Shown here: one piece after another, positions 46,645-58,841 of the stretch
How the letters are laid out: each line of letters opens with the position of its first letter
How positions within the stretch are numbered: position 1 is the first letter of the stretch
From: Gamsiella multidivaricata
Taxonomy: Eukaryota > Mortierellomycota > Mortierellomycetes > Mortierellales > Mortierellaceae
Assembly: GCF_025024155.1 (NCBI RefSeq)
Contig: NW_026251749.1
Coordinates: 124,001 to 188,000, forward strand
Length of the DNA stretch: 64,000 nucleotides
Direction of reading: 5' to 3'
The notes under the pieces: model-generated
Database searches by the model: none
What the model saw: the letters and a program-made list of their open reading frames with translations, nothing else
Told to the model about the DNA's origin: nothing
Made by a program: the position numbers and the translations under genes

Positions 46645-47012
46645 AGGCGTTGATGTCACTCCTATTTGTATCCTTAGTGGAATGTGTAATGAATGAGATC
46701 GAGATGAGGTGATGTGTGCAAGTGCTCTTCTTGCGAGACGTAGACATATTGAGATATGTGCGTATATACCTCATACCGGCCCCACTGCCTACCCTGTCCA
46801 ACGACTCTGACCCTCCCCAGATCTGCGCATAACTGCGCACCTTCTATTTTACACCCATTGCCACCAATTTGCAACCCCAATAAAATGGAGAGCGTCAATC
46901 TCTGTCTCCTTGAATCCCTTCACTCTCCATTCACTTTCCGTACTCTGTACGCACCATTCAGTCTTTCAACTCTCTTAACTATTCCTTCTGCCTCACTTTA
47001 CGAGTAATCACA
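46645..47012. promoter_or_regulatory. Divergent promoter region between F-box/LRR and alkyltransferase genes
   Basis: The 368 bp between two divergently transcribed start codons must hold both promoters. It is pyrimidine-rich on the plus strand near the alkyltransferase ATG (CTTTCAACTCTC). No specific site was identified. Confidence 0.5.
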
Positions 47013-47750
47013 ATGCCTGTCGAGAGATCTGTCAAGCGAGCCCACTCTTCCACTGCCAAGGAACTCAAGTCACACAGTTCCGACACAAAAAAACTAGCAA
47101 AACCAGTTGCTGTCGACGAAGATGTCGCTGGTAGGCCATATTCATTATGTCCTTTTGCAGACAACTTAGGGATCTGGAAAGTATTCTGACGGAGCTGCTA
47201 AATCAATTTTACCTACGTCGTAGCTGCCGTCCATCCGTATCCAAAGTCCGCCAAGGAGCGTGCGGATGCCATTAATCGGCATACTGGCCGCAAGATCACG
47301 CCTTTCCAGTTCCAGGTCTACGATCTCTGTTTACAGGTGTGTATTACTACTATCTGAATATCGTCTGGATAGCTTATGCTTTAAGATACTTCTTCCGACA
47401 TTATTTTATCGAATTTCGTCCCTTGTGCGGACAATCATTGGGCATTGTAGATCCCCGAGGGTCAGATTTCGACCTATAAACACATCTCAGATGCGCTCAA
47501 GTCCTCGTCTAGGGCGGTCGGGCAGGCCCTTAAAGTAAATCCATACGCGCCGCTTCCAGTCCCATGTCATCGCGTCCTTGACTCGAAACTGTACATTGGC
47601 GGCTACATGGGTCAATGGGGTGAAGGCGAGAAGATTGACGACAAGCGTGCAAAATTGTATCATGAGGGGATTGTCTTTGACGAGACAGATCATGTTGTGG
47701 CCAAGGCACGGAACAATGCCGTTTTCACTGACTTTAAAATCCTGGAATAA
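47013..47750 (+). CDS. Methylated-DNA-protein cysteine methyltransferase (MGMT type)
   Basis: Three exons, 47013-47130, 47224-47336 and 47451-47750; 176 aa. Introns of 93 and 114 bp (donors GTAGGC and GTGTGT, acceptors GTAG) join the frame exactly. The C-terminal domain has the full alkyltransferase signature: FQFQVYDLCLQIPEGQISTY; SRAVGQALKVNP, the recognition helix with its arginine finger; PVPCHRVL with the acceptor cysteine; and IGGYMG. The protein removes alkyl groups from O6 of guanine by transfer to its own cysteine, a one-shot repair step in the nucleus. The N-terminal 40 residues are short, basic and variable. The catalytic PCHR is intact, so it is a true transferase rather than an alkyltransferase-like protein. 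Confidence 0.92.
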
Positions 47751-48092
47751 GAAGTCATTGTCTCAACTGACTAGTGGTAGACATATCCCTTGAAATAAAC
47801 TGGTGGTTATAGTCTACTTACAAAAGTACGTCTATAGATGTTGCTGCACCATAGACGCACTCTATATTGCTTGTCCGATTCAACCCACGAAAATAATGAT
47901 TGAGCGTTTAGATGAAAAGGATTCTTATTAACCCTATTCATATTGCAATGTCGACTATCCACTATGCTGGCAAAGGCTCCCTCTTCTTGGTTGGTGTACT
48001 CTAAGGAGTAGTGAGTGTATGCGGCTTCGGCTGGAATTCAGAGGGTGGACTAGTTTTCGAGCTCGAAGCGCGATCAAATAATTCGTTCAAAT
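47751..48092. other. Convergent intergenic region
   Basis: 3' flanks of the alkyltransferase gene and of the decayed gene beyond. No gene-like feature was seen. Confidence 0.35.
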
Positions 48093-50030
48093 CTATATCG
48101 AGGCCTTCGTGGTGGACATGGCGAACTTGACACTCTTTTCCAGCACCCGAAGCTCTTTGATAAGTAGCAAGATGGTATGCATCCCATTGTTTTCAAGCAC
48201 AACTGGGACGCCGAAGCTTTTCTCCCAGATAAATCGCGAGAACCTGCCAGCAACCTGATCTAGAGAGACAAAGTCTGCTCGAAGACATGACTGAACCAAG
48301 CCAATGATTTTATTTTCTGCGCTCAATACTGCAGGATCTTGGTCTTGCCAAAGGATATGATCCAGTATGTCCTTGAAAACTTTTGATAACTTGCGTTCGT
48401 CCAGCAGCAGCTTGATGCCAACCGTGCTCTCATCTCGCTTGCCAGTCTCCATTCCTCCGGACTCAATATCGAAAGAACATGACGGAAAGATACCGTCGCT
48501 CCTTCTTCCCATAGCCTTTCTAGTATCCAGGTCTCGGTCTTCTTTTTCCAGAATGCAGAGGATAAGGAGCACTTCTCCCCTCGTGCCACCCGCAGATCCT
48601 GGTCTCCTTGTAGAAGATTGTCAATTAGAACAGTCCATATCCTGGATATATAAATGTTTCCGATTCGTTCGCAGGGAGTCTCGCGCCCCCCTGACATATG
48701 TGCCAGGTATTGATGACCACCGCATACAACCGAATGAGAATTCGCTCCTGTCGGGGTGTCGAGTTTCCTTGGCCCTCTCTGACTCGGCCTTCGGATAGCA
48801 GTGTCTTTAGCTCGGATGGACTGCAGGCGTCTCTGGCGAACTCCACCTTCGTCCATATTGACAGCTCCGGAAGGGCCTTCCGAGAGAGTTGATTCACTCC
48901 ATCAACAAGATACATGGTGGTCTTTGTTGGCCGTGTCAATGATGAAAGTATACAGGGAGGACTCGTAGCCGAAGGCCATCGCATGGTCGTAGAGGGCCTT
49001 GTCGATGTTCACACCTGATGGCAGAATCCAGGATTCGCCCTAATATTCGATAAAATGTCGCGTGAAATCTTTGCGCAGCCTCCGTAGTGCGCCGTCGCTC
49101 AGCTTGGACGTAGGGGGTGAGTTGGACGAGGAAAATGATGATGGTGAAGAGGAGGTGGTAATGGCGGCGATTGTGGTTATGGAGGCTGAAGATTCAGTGC
49201 TGGCATTGGATGCCTTGTCCCTATCATAGATGTGCTAGCAGCACTCGATTATCTCCCGTCCGTAGATGATGAGGGAAGGACAATAATGACCCTATCACCC
49301 ATGACAAAGACACCGCTCGGTTAAAAACGCACAGGGATACACTAAGCCGAAAGCGCGGCTAATACTGTATTACAAGCCCAGTACTTCCGCATCTTACCCT
49401 TGACACGCTGTCGACTTCTCAGCTCCGTAGTAACACCCTTATCTGTGTCATTCAACTGAGCAACTGAGGACTTCCTTATATTCAGCACACGTTCAGATAT
49501 CAAATTCTCATACGCATACGTGGTTGCAATGTTCCTAGCGTCAGTGCTGACATATCGCCGTGCGAGATCGAATAACGCCTGGCATTGGGACTTGGAGAGC
49601 GAATCCATCCAACTGGTCCTCTCTTGCAAGTGTGCCTAGACCGTGGTTGTCGTAGTGCCCTTGAACTGGAAATATCCCAGAGGCGATCCATCCTGTGGCC
49701 TGGCTAGCGCGCAGAAGTAACCATAGCCTGAATGGCCCCTCGAAGTATCCGTGAGAACTTCGCTCCAAGCCGGAGTCGACTTTTGTCTCGACATACTGAA
49801 TTTGATGCAACGGAAATCGAACGCGAATAGTGAATGAGTGACAGCGCTCGAACTTGTCAACGTGAATTGCGGGGGTATCATCCGCCTACCGAGTTTATTT
49901 TTAGGCTCAGTTTGCCATCAATTTCGAATTTGCCTTCCAAAAGTTCATTAAATTCCGCTGCTGAAAATGTAGACAGCGTAGAAAGTAGGGTCCTCACCTT
50001 GGTGGTCCTATAACATAGCTTGATTTCGTT
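48093..50030 (-). pseudogene. Decayed unidentified gene, several frames
   Basis: Minus-strand open pieces follow one another in changing frames. From the 5' side: an exon-like piece near 49910-49985 (EFNELLEGKFEIDGKLSL) before a GTAGGC donor; 49881-49342 in one frame with a TAG at 49636-49638 (GYFCALARPQDGSPLGYFQ, then MDSLSKSQCQALFDLARRY); 49000-48625; and 48572-48093 (SVKFAMSTTKASI end). At least one in-frame stop and several frame changes remain that I could not remove with good splice sites. The pieces are globular in composition, so a once-coding gene is likely. I do not recognise the family. Some stops could be hidden introns, so a functional multi-exon gene is not fully excluded. Confidence 0.45.
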
Positions 50031-51022
50031 TATTCAAACCCTCACCCTTCATTGAATGGGCACCGTGTAACACATGCTCCGCGAGACTCGGCCTTGCAAG
50101 CACATTCCTGACACACTTCAGTCCTCGTCCAAGGAACAAGACTAAGATTATGGGCCTGAGATACTAAAAAAAGATATTCAACTCGTGTATAGACACGATG
50201 GTAGTGTTTGGTCATTGTTCACTGGCGCGCTTCTTTTTTTGGATTGCCATGCTATAAACAGCTTTAAGCGCGTAGTTTGTGAGGTGTGCGAAACTTGTTT
50301 GCGAAAAGTACAATTGTAACAAGGTTATTAAGAAACCGAGAATAGATGTCCTCGACCTAAGTTCTTTTTATAAAGTGATCTATGTATGGCAAAGCATTGC
50401 CGCACTATGGCTCGCCACTTTTCTCAGGTAGTTAAGTAGTCATGGATGTATAGCGAGTAAAGATATTTTATAGTGTGTATGTGCTTGTGTAAATAAACGC
50501 GTGTAGTGCAAACAAACCTAGCGCGTTTGAGCCCCTTACTGTGTCTGTCATTTCTGATGACAATTGCAAGCACGCAAGCAAGCAAGCAAGCAACGGCGCC
50601 ATTGCCGAGAATAAACCTCGTCTTGTGTGGACGCAGCCTTTCTCCACCATCCATAGCCTGGACCAGTTGGCTAATCCTTGGTTCCCCTCCCTCGCTAGCC
50701 TTGTTGGATGATCGGGGTGTGGATCAGATCGGCTCTTGTACTTTGGCTTCGCCCATCTAATCCCATGTTCACTCTCTCAAAAATGGCTTCGCCTCACACA
50801 CATGGGTTTTCTACAAGAACCTCGCCTTACTGATCACTATGGCCACTTCGCTATATAATCGTCGGACATACTCTCCTGCCCTTCTTCTCTTTCTTCACCG
50901 CCCGCTCTCATACTCGCTCTCTCACTCGCCCATTCAACTCAGTTCCTTGTCCAATTCATCTATTCGTGCTCGAGCTCGCACACCCCCCGCATACCTCAGC
51001 AATCAGAAAAATACACACAAAC
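50031..51022. other. Intergenic region, promoter of the BTB gene
   Basis: No gene. A (GCAA)n tetranucleotide run lies near 50567-50592. A TATA box and pyrimidine-rich 5' UTR of the BTB gene lie at its right end. Confidence 0.4.
50853..50859 (+). promoter_or_regulatory. TATA box of the BTB-domain gene
   Basis: TATATAA about 170 bp upstream of the BTB gene ATG, followed by a C/T-rich tract (TTCTCTTTCTT, CTCTCTCAC) typical of fungal transcription start regions. Confidence 0.45.
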
Positions 51023-52654
51023 ATGACCAAGAATCGAGCCATCATGAGCCGCACCAGAAATACGAACAAAGACCTCGTTTTTGCCTTGTCCCAGCCAAGA
51101 GCTCCTTTAACCACCGCAAAGTACTGTGCCAAGATCACATGCAAGAACCGAAAACCTCTCGAGATTTACTTGTTTCTCCTGGGGCACAAGGCCTGTATCA
51201 AGGTCTCAGCCACGAGTAGCCGCGCTTTTGAGGGTTTCAAATACATGAGTGTTCTTAATAGTAAGAACAGGATCCTTTCTCTCAACCAGACAGGCTGCAA
51301 ATCCAGAGAAATCTCAGGTGAGAAAGAACATGCTATGCCGACGTCTTTTTTTATCCCTAAACAAGCATTTGACAGCAGTGCTAACAATATGTACATGTGC
51401 ACATGAATAGTGTATTTAGACAGGAACTTGGTTCACAAGGAGGGACTCATCGACTTTAAGATCCTCTTCCAAGCAACCAAGGCGATCTACAAACCGCCTG
51501 CTACCTACCCTTCGTCGTCTGATGTTGAAGAGGCGTTTACCCTTGCACCTTTTGTAGCCCAGGCGCCGTCGCGTCTTGAGGCGCCAAGAGAACCCGCCGC
51601 CCCAAATGCGCATATTACTGTAATTGGTCAAGGCCCTTCAACATGCAATGCAACGGGGACTGAGGATCACAAATTGAATAACGATTCTGACATGAACGAG
51701 CGGCTCAGATGGGACTCACAGCCAACTGTTATTGAACAGGCGATAAACAGCATCTGTGTCCCTCAATGTGAAGGATTATTAACTACGACTGCAGATTGTG
51801 ATCAAGCAACACCATCAGCTCCTCGCTCACCGGCTTTCAGGAATGTCCCTCTTTATATATCATCGCGACCTGAATTCCAGGACATGGTCTCACAACGATC
51901 CTCACAGGAGAATAGCCCACTTTCGTTTGATCTGAGCGCCGGATTGGCTTATGATGTTCACTTCAGCCACTACAACCCCGTCACTGGCATCCATAACCTT
52001 GTCGCAACTCACCGAAGTCGACTCCAGGAATACCCAACTTTGTATCGAATCGTCGAAAGAGCGGAGGATTTCAGAAACGACCTTGCCATGGACATGCGAT
52101 TTAGCACGCAGGGTACATCATCATCCGCATCGCGACCACCTGTCATGGTCGATATTTCGTACCTTCCCTTCATGGCGTTCAAGGTGCTGATATCCTACGC
52201 TTACACTCGTGACATCAAAGCCGCTCTCCGTAACATCTCTGCTGTGACTCCAGCGTCTTCCCTCCCAACATTCGATATCGGACGCCCTGAAGAGGCGCCT
52301 GTGCCAGGTGGTTTGATTCTATGCATTGATGATCTGCTTCGTCTTGCTCGCCGATTTGAAATGTCTGAGCTGTTTGAGACCTGCGTTGAGTTGATAATCC
52401 TGACACTAACGGTCGAGACCGCCGTCCCAATCCTGGTGCTGCTTGGATGCGATTTTGAAGAGGTCAAAGGCCCAGCTCTGGATTATATCAAGCACCACTT
52501 CCAAGAGATCTTTGGACGGGATGATGCCACGAAGCACCCCTTCAAACAATTTTGCAACCACCCAGCGTCAAACAGATTGATGGGAGAGATACTAAAGATG
52601 GTGGCGAGAAACTTCCGTCCAGATATACCTGCTTCATCTGTCATCTCCAATTAG
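51023..52654 (+). CDS. BTB/POZ-domain protein
   Basis: Two exons, 51023-51317 and 51420-52654; 509 aa. The 102 bp intron has donor GTGAGA and acceptor TTTAG. The first 120 residues are basic and possibly MATH-like, followed by a linker of low complexity. From about residue 275 there is a divergent BTB fold (DVHFSHY, NLVATHRSRLQEYPTLYRI, the latter like the HKxILxxxSPVFxxM core). The usual helix pair follows (LLRLARRFEMSELFETCVEL, then LLGCDFEEVKGPALDYIKHH). Such proteins usually act as Cul3 ligase adaptors or as dimeric scaffolds. The BTB core is weak in its first strand, so the call rests mostly on the C-terminal helices. Confidence 0.72.
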
Positions 52655-53665
52655 ATCGTTTAATAACACACTCAATTTCTAATACTCCACAGCTTCAAAC
52701 GAAATGATCAAGCAGCCTATCTGTATTTTGCAATCACAGTAAAGAGCCATAGTTCCTTGAATTTCCTCATTCTTGCGAGCATTGCATGTCCCATTTTTAT
52801 TTATGGGTGTATCTTATGAGTGATACAGTCCGATATGGATAGTTTCGCTTCCTGATGTCGATTATCGAGCCGATGTCCGTAATTAAGAGAAGCGTTATTT
52901 CTTGATGTCAATACTGCCTCCCATTTTTTTTTTTTTTTTTTTTTTTGTAAGACAGCATTCGGAAAGAAAGACAAAGTCACTTGTAGGGATGCAGTACGCC
53001 ATTCATTTCGACTCTACCCATGGCGAACTATTTCACCACAAAGTGCTCAAAAAGCAAGACTTGCTCTGCGTTCAATGTGTAAAGGCGAAGCCGCTATCTG
53101 AACCAGCATACTGTCTAGCATTCTTTTGCAAAATAACTGAGTGAGGATCAGATGGCACATCTTACAAAGGTAGGACACATCTTCATGGACCACCCAGCGT
53201 TTGAGAAATTGATCCAGCTCCTACTCCATGCCACGAGTGGATGAATCATAGGCGGACCGACATCACCATACTTGACGTTCTCATATGGGGAAGTAATAAG
53301 GCCGAATGCTGGCCTGTTACCATGCTGATAAGATCAACTGGTATATGTTGCGGTTGTTAGTGATATCCTCATTCTGTTTGAACGCCATGGATCGCTTACG
53401 AGGAGTGGTCGAGCAACAGCTGGCGGTTGGTTGATTATGGGTCGAAAGGTTTATGCTGTCTGCGCTGGCCTAAATTAATTAAAGCTTGTGGAGCACCAAA
53501 ATGTTGATTTAAAGGCAGTCTTTTGAATCAACTTAGAGGCTGCTTTCATTTTCCCTCCAGCGCCCCCAATTTTGACAGTTGTCCTCTCTCCATTGCGTAC
53601 GATTCAAGCAGAGAGATCCACCATCGAACCGTCGCCATCTTCGCACGAGATTGTCACCCATCAAC
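52655..53665. other. Intergenic region with a long T run
   Basis: About 1 kb without a gene; it contains an uninterrupted T run at about 52924-52946. The right part should be the promoter of the ubiquitin-specific protease gene. Confidence 0.4.
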
Positions 53666-56600
53666 ATGGTAATGGGTCCTATCGCCAAGTAACAAACCAA
53701 CGACATATCAGCTCAGGAGTGTGATCGATCCGCTTTGTAACTAACAGAATAAACTCGGGTCAATATTTCTTCCCGTATTGAATCTCAGGTTGAAGGGACA
53801 AGGCTCGTCGACCGCATGAAGAACAACGATGGCTCATTCGCACTATCCAAGAAGCGCAAAACTCTGGCCAAGCATCAGGATCGCTTCGAAGGCTTTACGA
53901 GATATGGGATGGACGCGGATGAGGGCGACCTTCAGGATGAGAATGAAGAGGACCAAAATACCCTTGGACCTGCCAACGGGAAGGGAGGCAATAAGAGCGC
54001 AGCTGCAGCTCGTCGTAAAAAGGACAAGTTCGACGACAATACTACTCCAGCAAAGAAGCACAAAACATCGCCATCTACCCCACCAGCCAAAGGCGAGCTC
54101 ATGAAGTACTTCACCAGGATGACTTTCAGCACTCAGAGTTCAACGCACTCTCCTGACGGGACCGCTACCACAACACAGATTATGGCAGGAAGCAAACCTG
54201 AGGTGGTACCGCAATCGAAGGGGATGGATAAGCAGGATGATGCAGCTGAGGAACCGGAGCCGGAGCTCTCCCCAAGCAGGCGCCGCAGATTGATGCGGAC
54301 GTCAGACATGAAGGCCATGGAGGCAACAAATGACGACTGCAAGTCCACTCGGGATGATTTTGAGGCTGAGTCATTGCCGCAACTTGAGAGGTTACCTGAA
54401 TCGAGATCGGGCATCAATCGCTTCTTTGGGACTGCAACTCTACCTACCCCCAGTATCACAGGCACATTAACAAACACCACCGGAGGGCTTGATAATACTT
54501 TTAGCCAAGTTATCGACAGCTCGGAGGACTCTATACTCAACGCTCCAGTGGAACACGGCCCCTCGAAACCGAAATGTACAACCGCATCCACGAACAAGAA
54601 GACTGCTCACAAGAGAACCTTTACCTCCAACACGGACAGGATAGAAAAGGACTTTGATAACAATCAACCTGAGCAGAATCTATCCGAACTCTTGGACATC
54701 AAAGTGGATGATAAGCAAAAATCGGCCCAGAGAACTATAGCAAGCATGTTTGCGAAAGTGCCATTGCGCTCCGCTCCATCCTCTTCTCTGTGGTCGAATT
54801 ACGCCAACGACACATCTGACACACACTACGACGCATCCAAATCCACAAAGCAGCCTGCCACAGCTACTCAACCTGCCAAAAAACCGAGATCAAAGCCAGG
54901 AAGCGCTCGAGCAAAGACCAAGAAGACGAAGGCTAGCTCATTTTCAGATTCCGAAGGGCCAGGATCAGATATCGACAGCAAGGGCTCCGATGACGACCAT
55001 TTGAGCGCTGCTAACACTAAAGCGGACGAAAAGGCGAACTCCAACCAGATTCCCATTACCGCCATGTTCTCAAAGGCCACGCTGCATCCGGGGCTTTCTG
55101 ACAATTTTTCATCGGGACGACCCAAGAATTCGGATTGCGAGCCAAATGGTGTAATGGTCATTCGATCTACGCTCAAGACTTATTCGGGACGGAATGTTCG
55201 TAGCGCCGCGAGAAAACAGCGGGAAAAGGGATCTTTTTTTGAACGGAGTGAACCATCTGATTCCAACAACGACTCTGACAGCGACCTTTCTGATTTCATG
55301 GATACCAAGATCGATGACAAGCCGGATCCAAATCAGAGATCGATTACAACTATGTTCTCTAAGGCTTCGTATTCTCCAATCGTCAAGGTGTATAGAAGAC
55401 GATATCTCAGCCCACGTTCCCGATGTATACTCTCTGGAGGCCTTTCGAATCTCTCCAACACATGCTATCTCAACTCGGTTCTGCAATCCCTGCGCAATAC
55501 TGTTGACTGTGCGAATACCCTCTTTTCGATCCAGGACAAGATACAGGCGATAGAGAAGGCGCTAGACTTACAAATCAATGTGACCGAGTATCAGCGCATG
55601 CTGTTTAGCAATGCTCTTAAGGTCTTTCAGGCTCTCGATCTGCAGGAATCGCGTGACAACTTCGAAGTTTCGAATGAAATTTCTGTCTATCCGAGGGAGG
55701 TCATTCAAACGCTGCAGTAAGTTTGTACGGTTGTTTAATGACAATGAATGGATATTACCCTGCATTGAGGAGGTTGGTTGTCATCTAATGTAAATATTTT
55801 TTTATTAATCTATTAACTGCAACAGCCAGGGAGATTCTTTATTCAACTCTTCGGAGCAGCAGGATGCCGCCGAGTTTCTCTTTTACATTATCAGTCTATT
55901 TGATGATATATTTAAGGCTCTAATTCAACTTTGTCAGGAGGCTCCATTGGAATCCCGCAACGGGGTCAGAGAGCTTATCCCGGAAGACTGGCAGCCGATC
56001 GATGAACTTTTTCAAGTTGGTACTCAAACTGTCACGCACTGTCGAAGATGCCCTTCGGTCTCAGTCAAGCTCGATAGGGGTATTGATCTGACGGTTCAAA
56101 TCGACGCAGAGAATCCAACACTGGTCCGGGATCTGGATTGGGGAATCTCCGAGACTATGAAGATGGAGCATATGAAGGACGACAACCAGCGGTTTTGTGA
56201 AAAGTGTAACTCCAAGGAAGACGCACACGTATACCACTTCTTCACATCTCTACCCAAGATCTTGATCTTACGACTGCAGCGATATAACTTTAAGGAAGGA
56301 GCGATGAAGCTACAAAATGGTGTTTCCTGCACGGAGAGGCTGGGTTTCGGAAAATGGATGAGTCTGGACTACAAGGGCTCCGAGCCTGAATATGGTTCGT
56401 TCAGAGCGGCTGTTCTTCTTTCGATCCGCGAATTTATGCACTAACTGGATGTTGATCTATGTGCTAACTTGGCTTTGTGATCCACCAAACATAGAGCTGT
56501 GTGCGATCATTATCCATCGTGGTCGAGTAATTACATCCGGACACTACTATGTCTACATCAAGAAGGATGTTGAGATAGTAACTGTGATCATGGAACAGGA

Positions 56601-56979
56601 TGGAGGGTCAACTACAGAGACGAAATCCTACCAATGGTATGTTACACTGTGCTCGCCGTATTTGAAATGTCCTTGTTATATTTCTAGTCTTAAGCCCTTT
56701 TCTCCCTTTAGGTTAAAGTACAATGACTCGAATGTGGAACCAATATCAGACGAGGATATGGCGAAGGTATTTTTTGGGGACGTCGGTGCCCAGGCAAGCA
56801 AAGATATCGTCAGCAACAGCAGCACTAGTGCCGGCGCTGGCACTGGCAGCAGTGGCTCTGACGACGGAGAGGTGGACGCTATCAAAAAGGAGATTGCATC
56901 AATCACTAGTGCCGCATTCGACTACGAGTTAGCTACGCCGTATGTTTATGTCTACCGGCGGATAGACCCTGCGCATTAG
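53666..56979 (+). CDS. Ubiquitin-specific protease with PIP-like motifs
   Basis: Five exons: 53666-53668 (ATG only), 53789-55716, 55826-56394, 56495-56636 and 56712-56979; 969 aa. The micro-exon ATG (donor GTAATG) joins GTTGAAGGG in frame; the alternative start is the in-frame ATG at 53816. The C-terminal half is a USP/UCH peptidase: Cys box GLSNLSNTCYLNSVLQ with catalytic Cys560; EQQDAAEFL; zinc-binding CRRC and CEKC; and His box RVITSGHYYVYIK with His850. It removes ubiquitin from substrates by thiol proteolysis. The N-terminal 500 residues are charged and mostly disordered. They hold a three-fold repeated module ending QRTIASMF (315), QIPITAMF (421) and QRSITTMF (517), plus KGELMKYF (102) and RSGINRFF (207). 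These resemble PCNA-binding PIP boxes. By analogy with USP1 it could act on ubiquitinated PCNA; this is inferred. Confidence 0.88.
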
Positions 56980-57689
56980 CTCTGTACAATACTGCCTCAT
57001 ATCCCTGTAGTTTTAGCGCATTTTTGCGGAATAATAAGTTTAATGCATCAAAGTTGCGAAGGCCTGCAGATTAATCTTATTGCAAAAGGGCGCACGATTG
57101 GGACGCATCCGGCGCGTCTTGAGTGGGCCAGGACAGCGAGCACAAATACGACACCTGAGCAAATGATGGACCATATTAATGCCTCGTAATTCTCGCATCT
57201 CTTGTACGATACAAACAGAGTCCTTAAGGTTTCCTTATCCTTGCAACCATGAACACTGTGCAGGCCAAATTCAGTATTGAAATCAAATGTCCTCCGTTGC
57301 TTTCTAAGGCGCTCTGAGTGTTTGAGGATTGAGGTGGGGCGTTGATGGGATTGAATTGTAAAGTACATTAGGGGCGTTACTTCTTGGCGAGGACTCTATT
57401 TTGTTTTCCTTCTCTTTCGCATCCGATGGGAGCCCATTACACGTTACACTAGGGCGGGGGAGTGATATGGCTAGAAAGCACGGGTCTGTTTGGTCAATGC
57501 TATAATGATGGATGTGGCTCAAGGCGCTCATTCTTTTTGAGTCTTTGCACTTTACTTCCCTTCCTTCCCATTTTTCCATTTTCTTGTTTTCCTTTCTTCC
57601 CAGCTACACCCTCACTCAATCCATCGTCTTTTATATTTCTCGTCTTTCTCACCTTTCTCTCACCTCTCTCTGTCCCTCGTACGTCTTTG
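56980..57689. other. Intergenic region
   Basis: No gene seen. A pyrimidine-rich stretch at about 57535-57680 leads into the NLR-leader copy and may be the matching promoter part. Confidence 0.35.
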
Positions 57690-58378
57690 CTTGATCTTAA
57701 TAAGCACAGCCCAGCGGCGATTCATAAGTAACAAAAAACGCAATTTATCTGCTGAGACGACTTTCCTGCCTGTACCTGAACCATTATAGTCGATATAGAA
57801 TATCTGGAATAAGGGTGCGCGAAGGTCGAAAGAACAGCCACGGACGTGCAGTGGATAATAACCCTTTCTTGCATAAGAACAAGTATCTCTGCTAGAAGTC
57901 ACAAGAGGCAGCGGATATCACCCCACTCGACCACCTTATGCGTGTGCGAACAGTCTTGAACAAAGAATTGGAGTAGAGAACGTTGCATAAGGACGGACCA
58001 TCTCATCAGCCAGTGAAAGGAATACAGAAACAGATTCGTGTTGAGGTGAGGCATTGTTTCTTGTCACTCGATAGTGATACATAGGCATGTGTAATGGTTA
58101 TTAATCCGTCTTGTTTGCCGATAGGCATTTAGTTTTGCTGCTTGAAGACACGAAGAGGAGTAAACTCAAACGACTTCTGCTTAAAATCAAGGAAACAACA
58201 GTCGAAAAAATAAAAGACATTTCCGAGGTAGGGCATCATCAGATGTACAAAAGTGCCGCACATGATGGCATTCATGCAGCTGCTATGGATATTAATCGAT
58301 CTGTTTGAGGATAGACCGGCCTACTGCCACCACGCCTACAATCTTCCAGTCCATTGCGTCCCATTTCGTGCCAGTTGC
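57690..58378 (+). repeat. Third copy of the NLR upstream region, truncated
   Basis: On the plus strand this stretch matches, in order, the minus strand of 34440-33745 upstream of NLR gene 2. Matches include AAGCACAG(C/T)C(C/T), GCGATTCATA before GTAA, GGACGGACCA, CAGCCAGTGAAA, GTTGAGGTGAGGCA, and CATTTA.T.TCGCTGCT-like words. Cassette A is here at 57977-58045 with the same 69 nt length. Cassette B follows a GATAG acceptor but reaches a stop after AFSFAA. The homology ends exactly where the LTR-like repeat begins. The remainder of an NLR gene is absent from the window. Confidence 0.65.
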
Positions 58379-58709
58379 TGTAAGGCTTGTGGGTGAACGA
58401 GGAACAACGAGGGTGTAACGAGGGGAGACGAGTGAACAAGGTGAGTAAACGAGACGAATGTGTAAAGACAATAGTTTATTGACTAGACTGTTGTGAGTAT
58501 ATGAACTGGGGTTTAACTACATAGTCTGTCCTTCTTTATATACATCAGACGAATAAAGGTCCTGATTAGTAACCCATGGTTCCAGACGTTTCTGTGCAGC
58601 CTTTGCTTATCTTTACATCATGGAGCTTTCTGTGGTGAGGGCGACGTTGATCCTTTCTTAGACGCGTCTAGCGTCACATGACAATACTGATCAGAGCTAA
58701 ACTCTGACG
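58379..58709 (+). repeat. LTR-like direct repeat, left copy
   Basis: Collinear with 61336-61644 over its whole length, with an estimated 10-15 percent mismatch by eye plus small indels. Shared words include GAACTGGGGTTTAACTACAT, AATAAAGGTCCTGATTAGTA and TTAGACGCGTCTAGCGTCAC. Confidence 0.85.
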
Positions 58710-58841
58710 AGCGGTATGCGTGCAAACGCTAGGGGACTGAAGGTAGGATGGAAAAAGATTGCTTTATTCATAAGGAGAGAAGTGTCTTTAAATATAGCTA
58801 GGCGCATGATCAGGGCATGCATGCCGCGTGACATACAGTAC

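Noticed and set aside
58379..58709. SINE interpretation of the 310-330 bp repeats
   Set aside because: No tRNA-like A and B boxes and no 3' A tail; TG...CA ends with TATA and AATAAA fit an LTR better.
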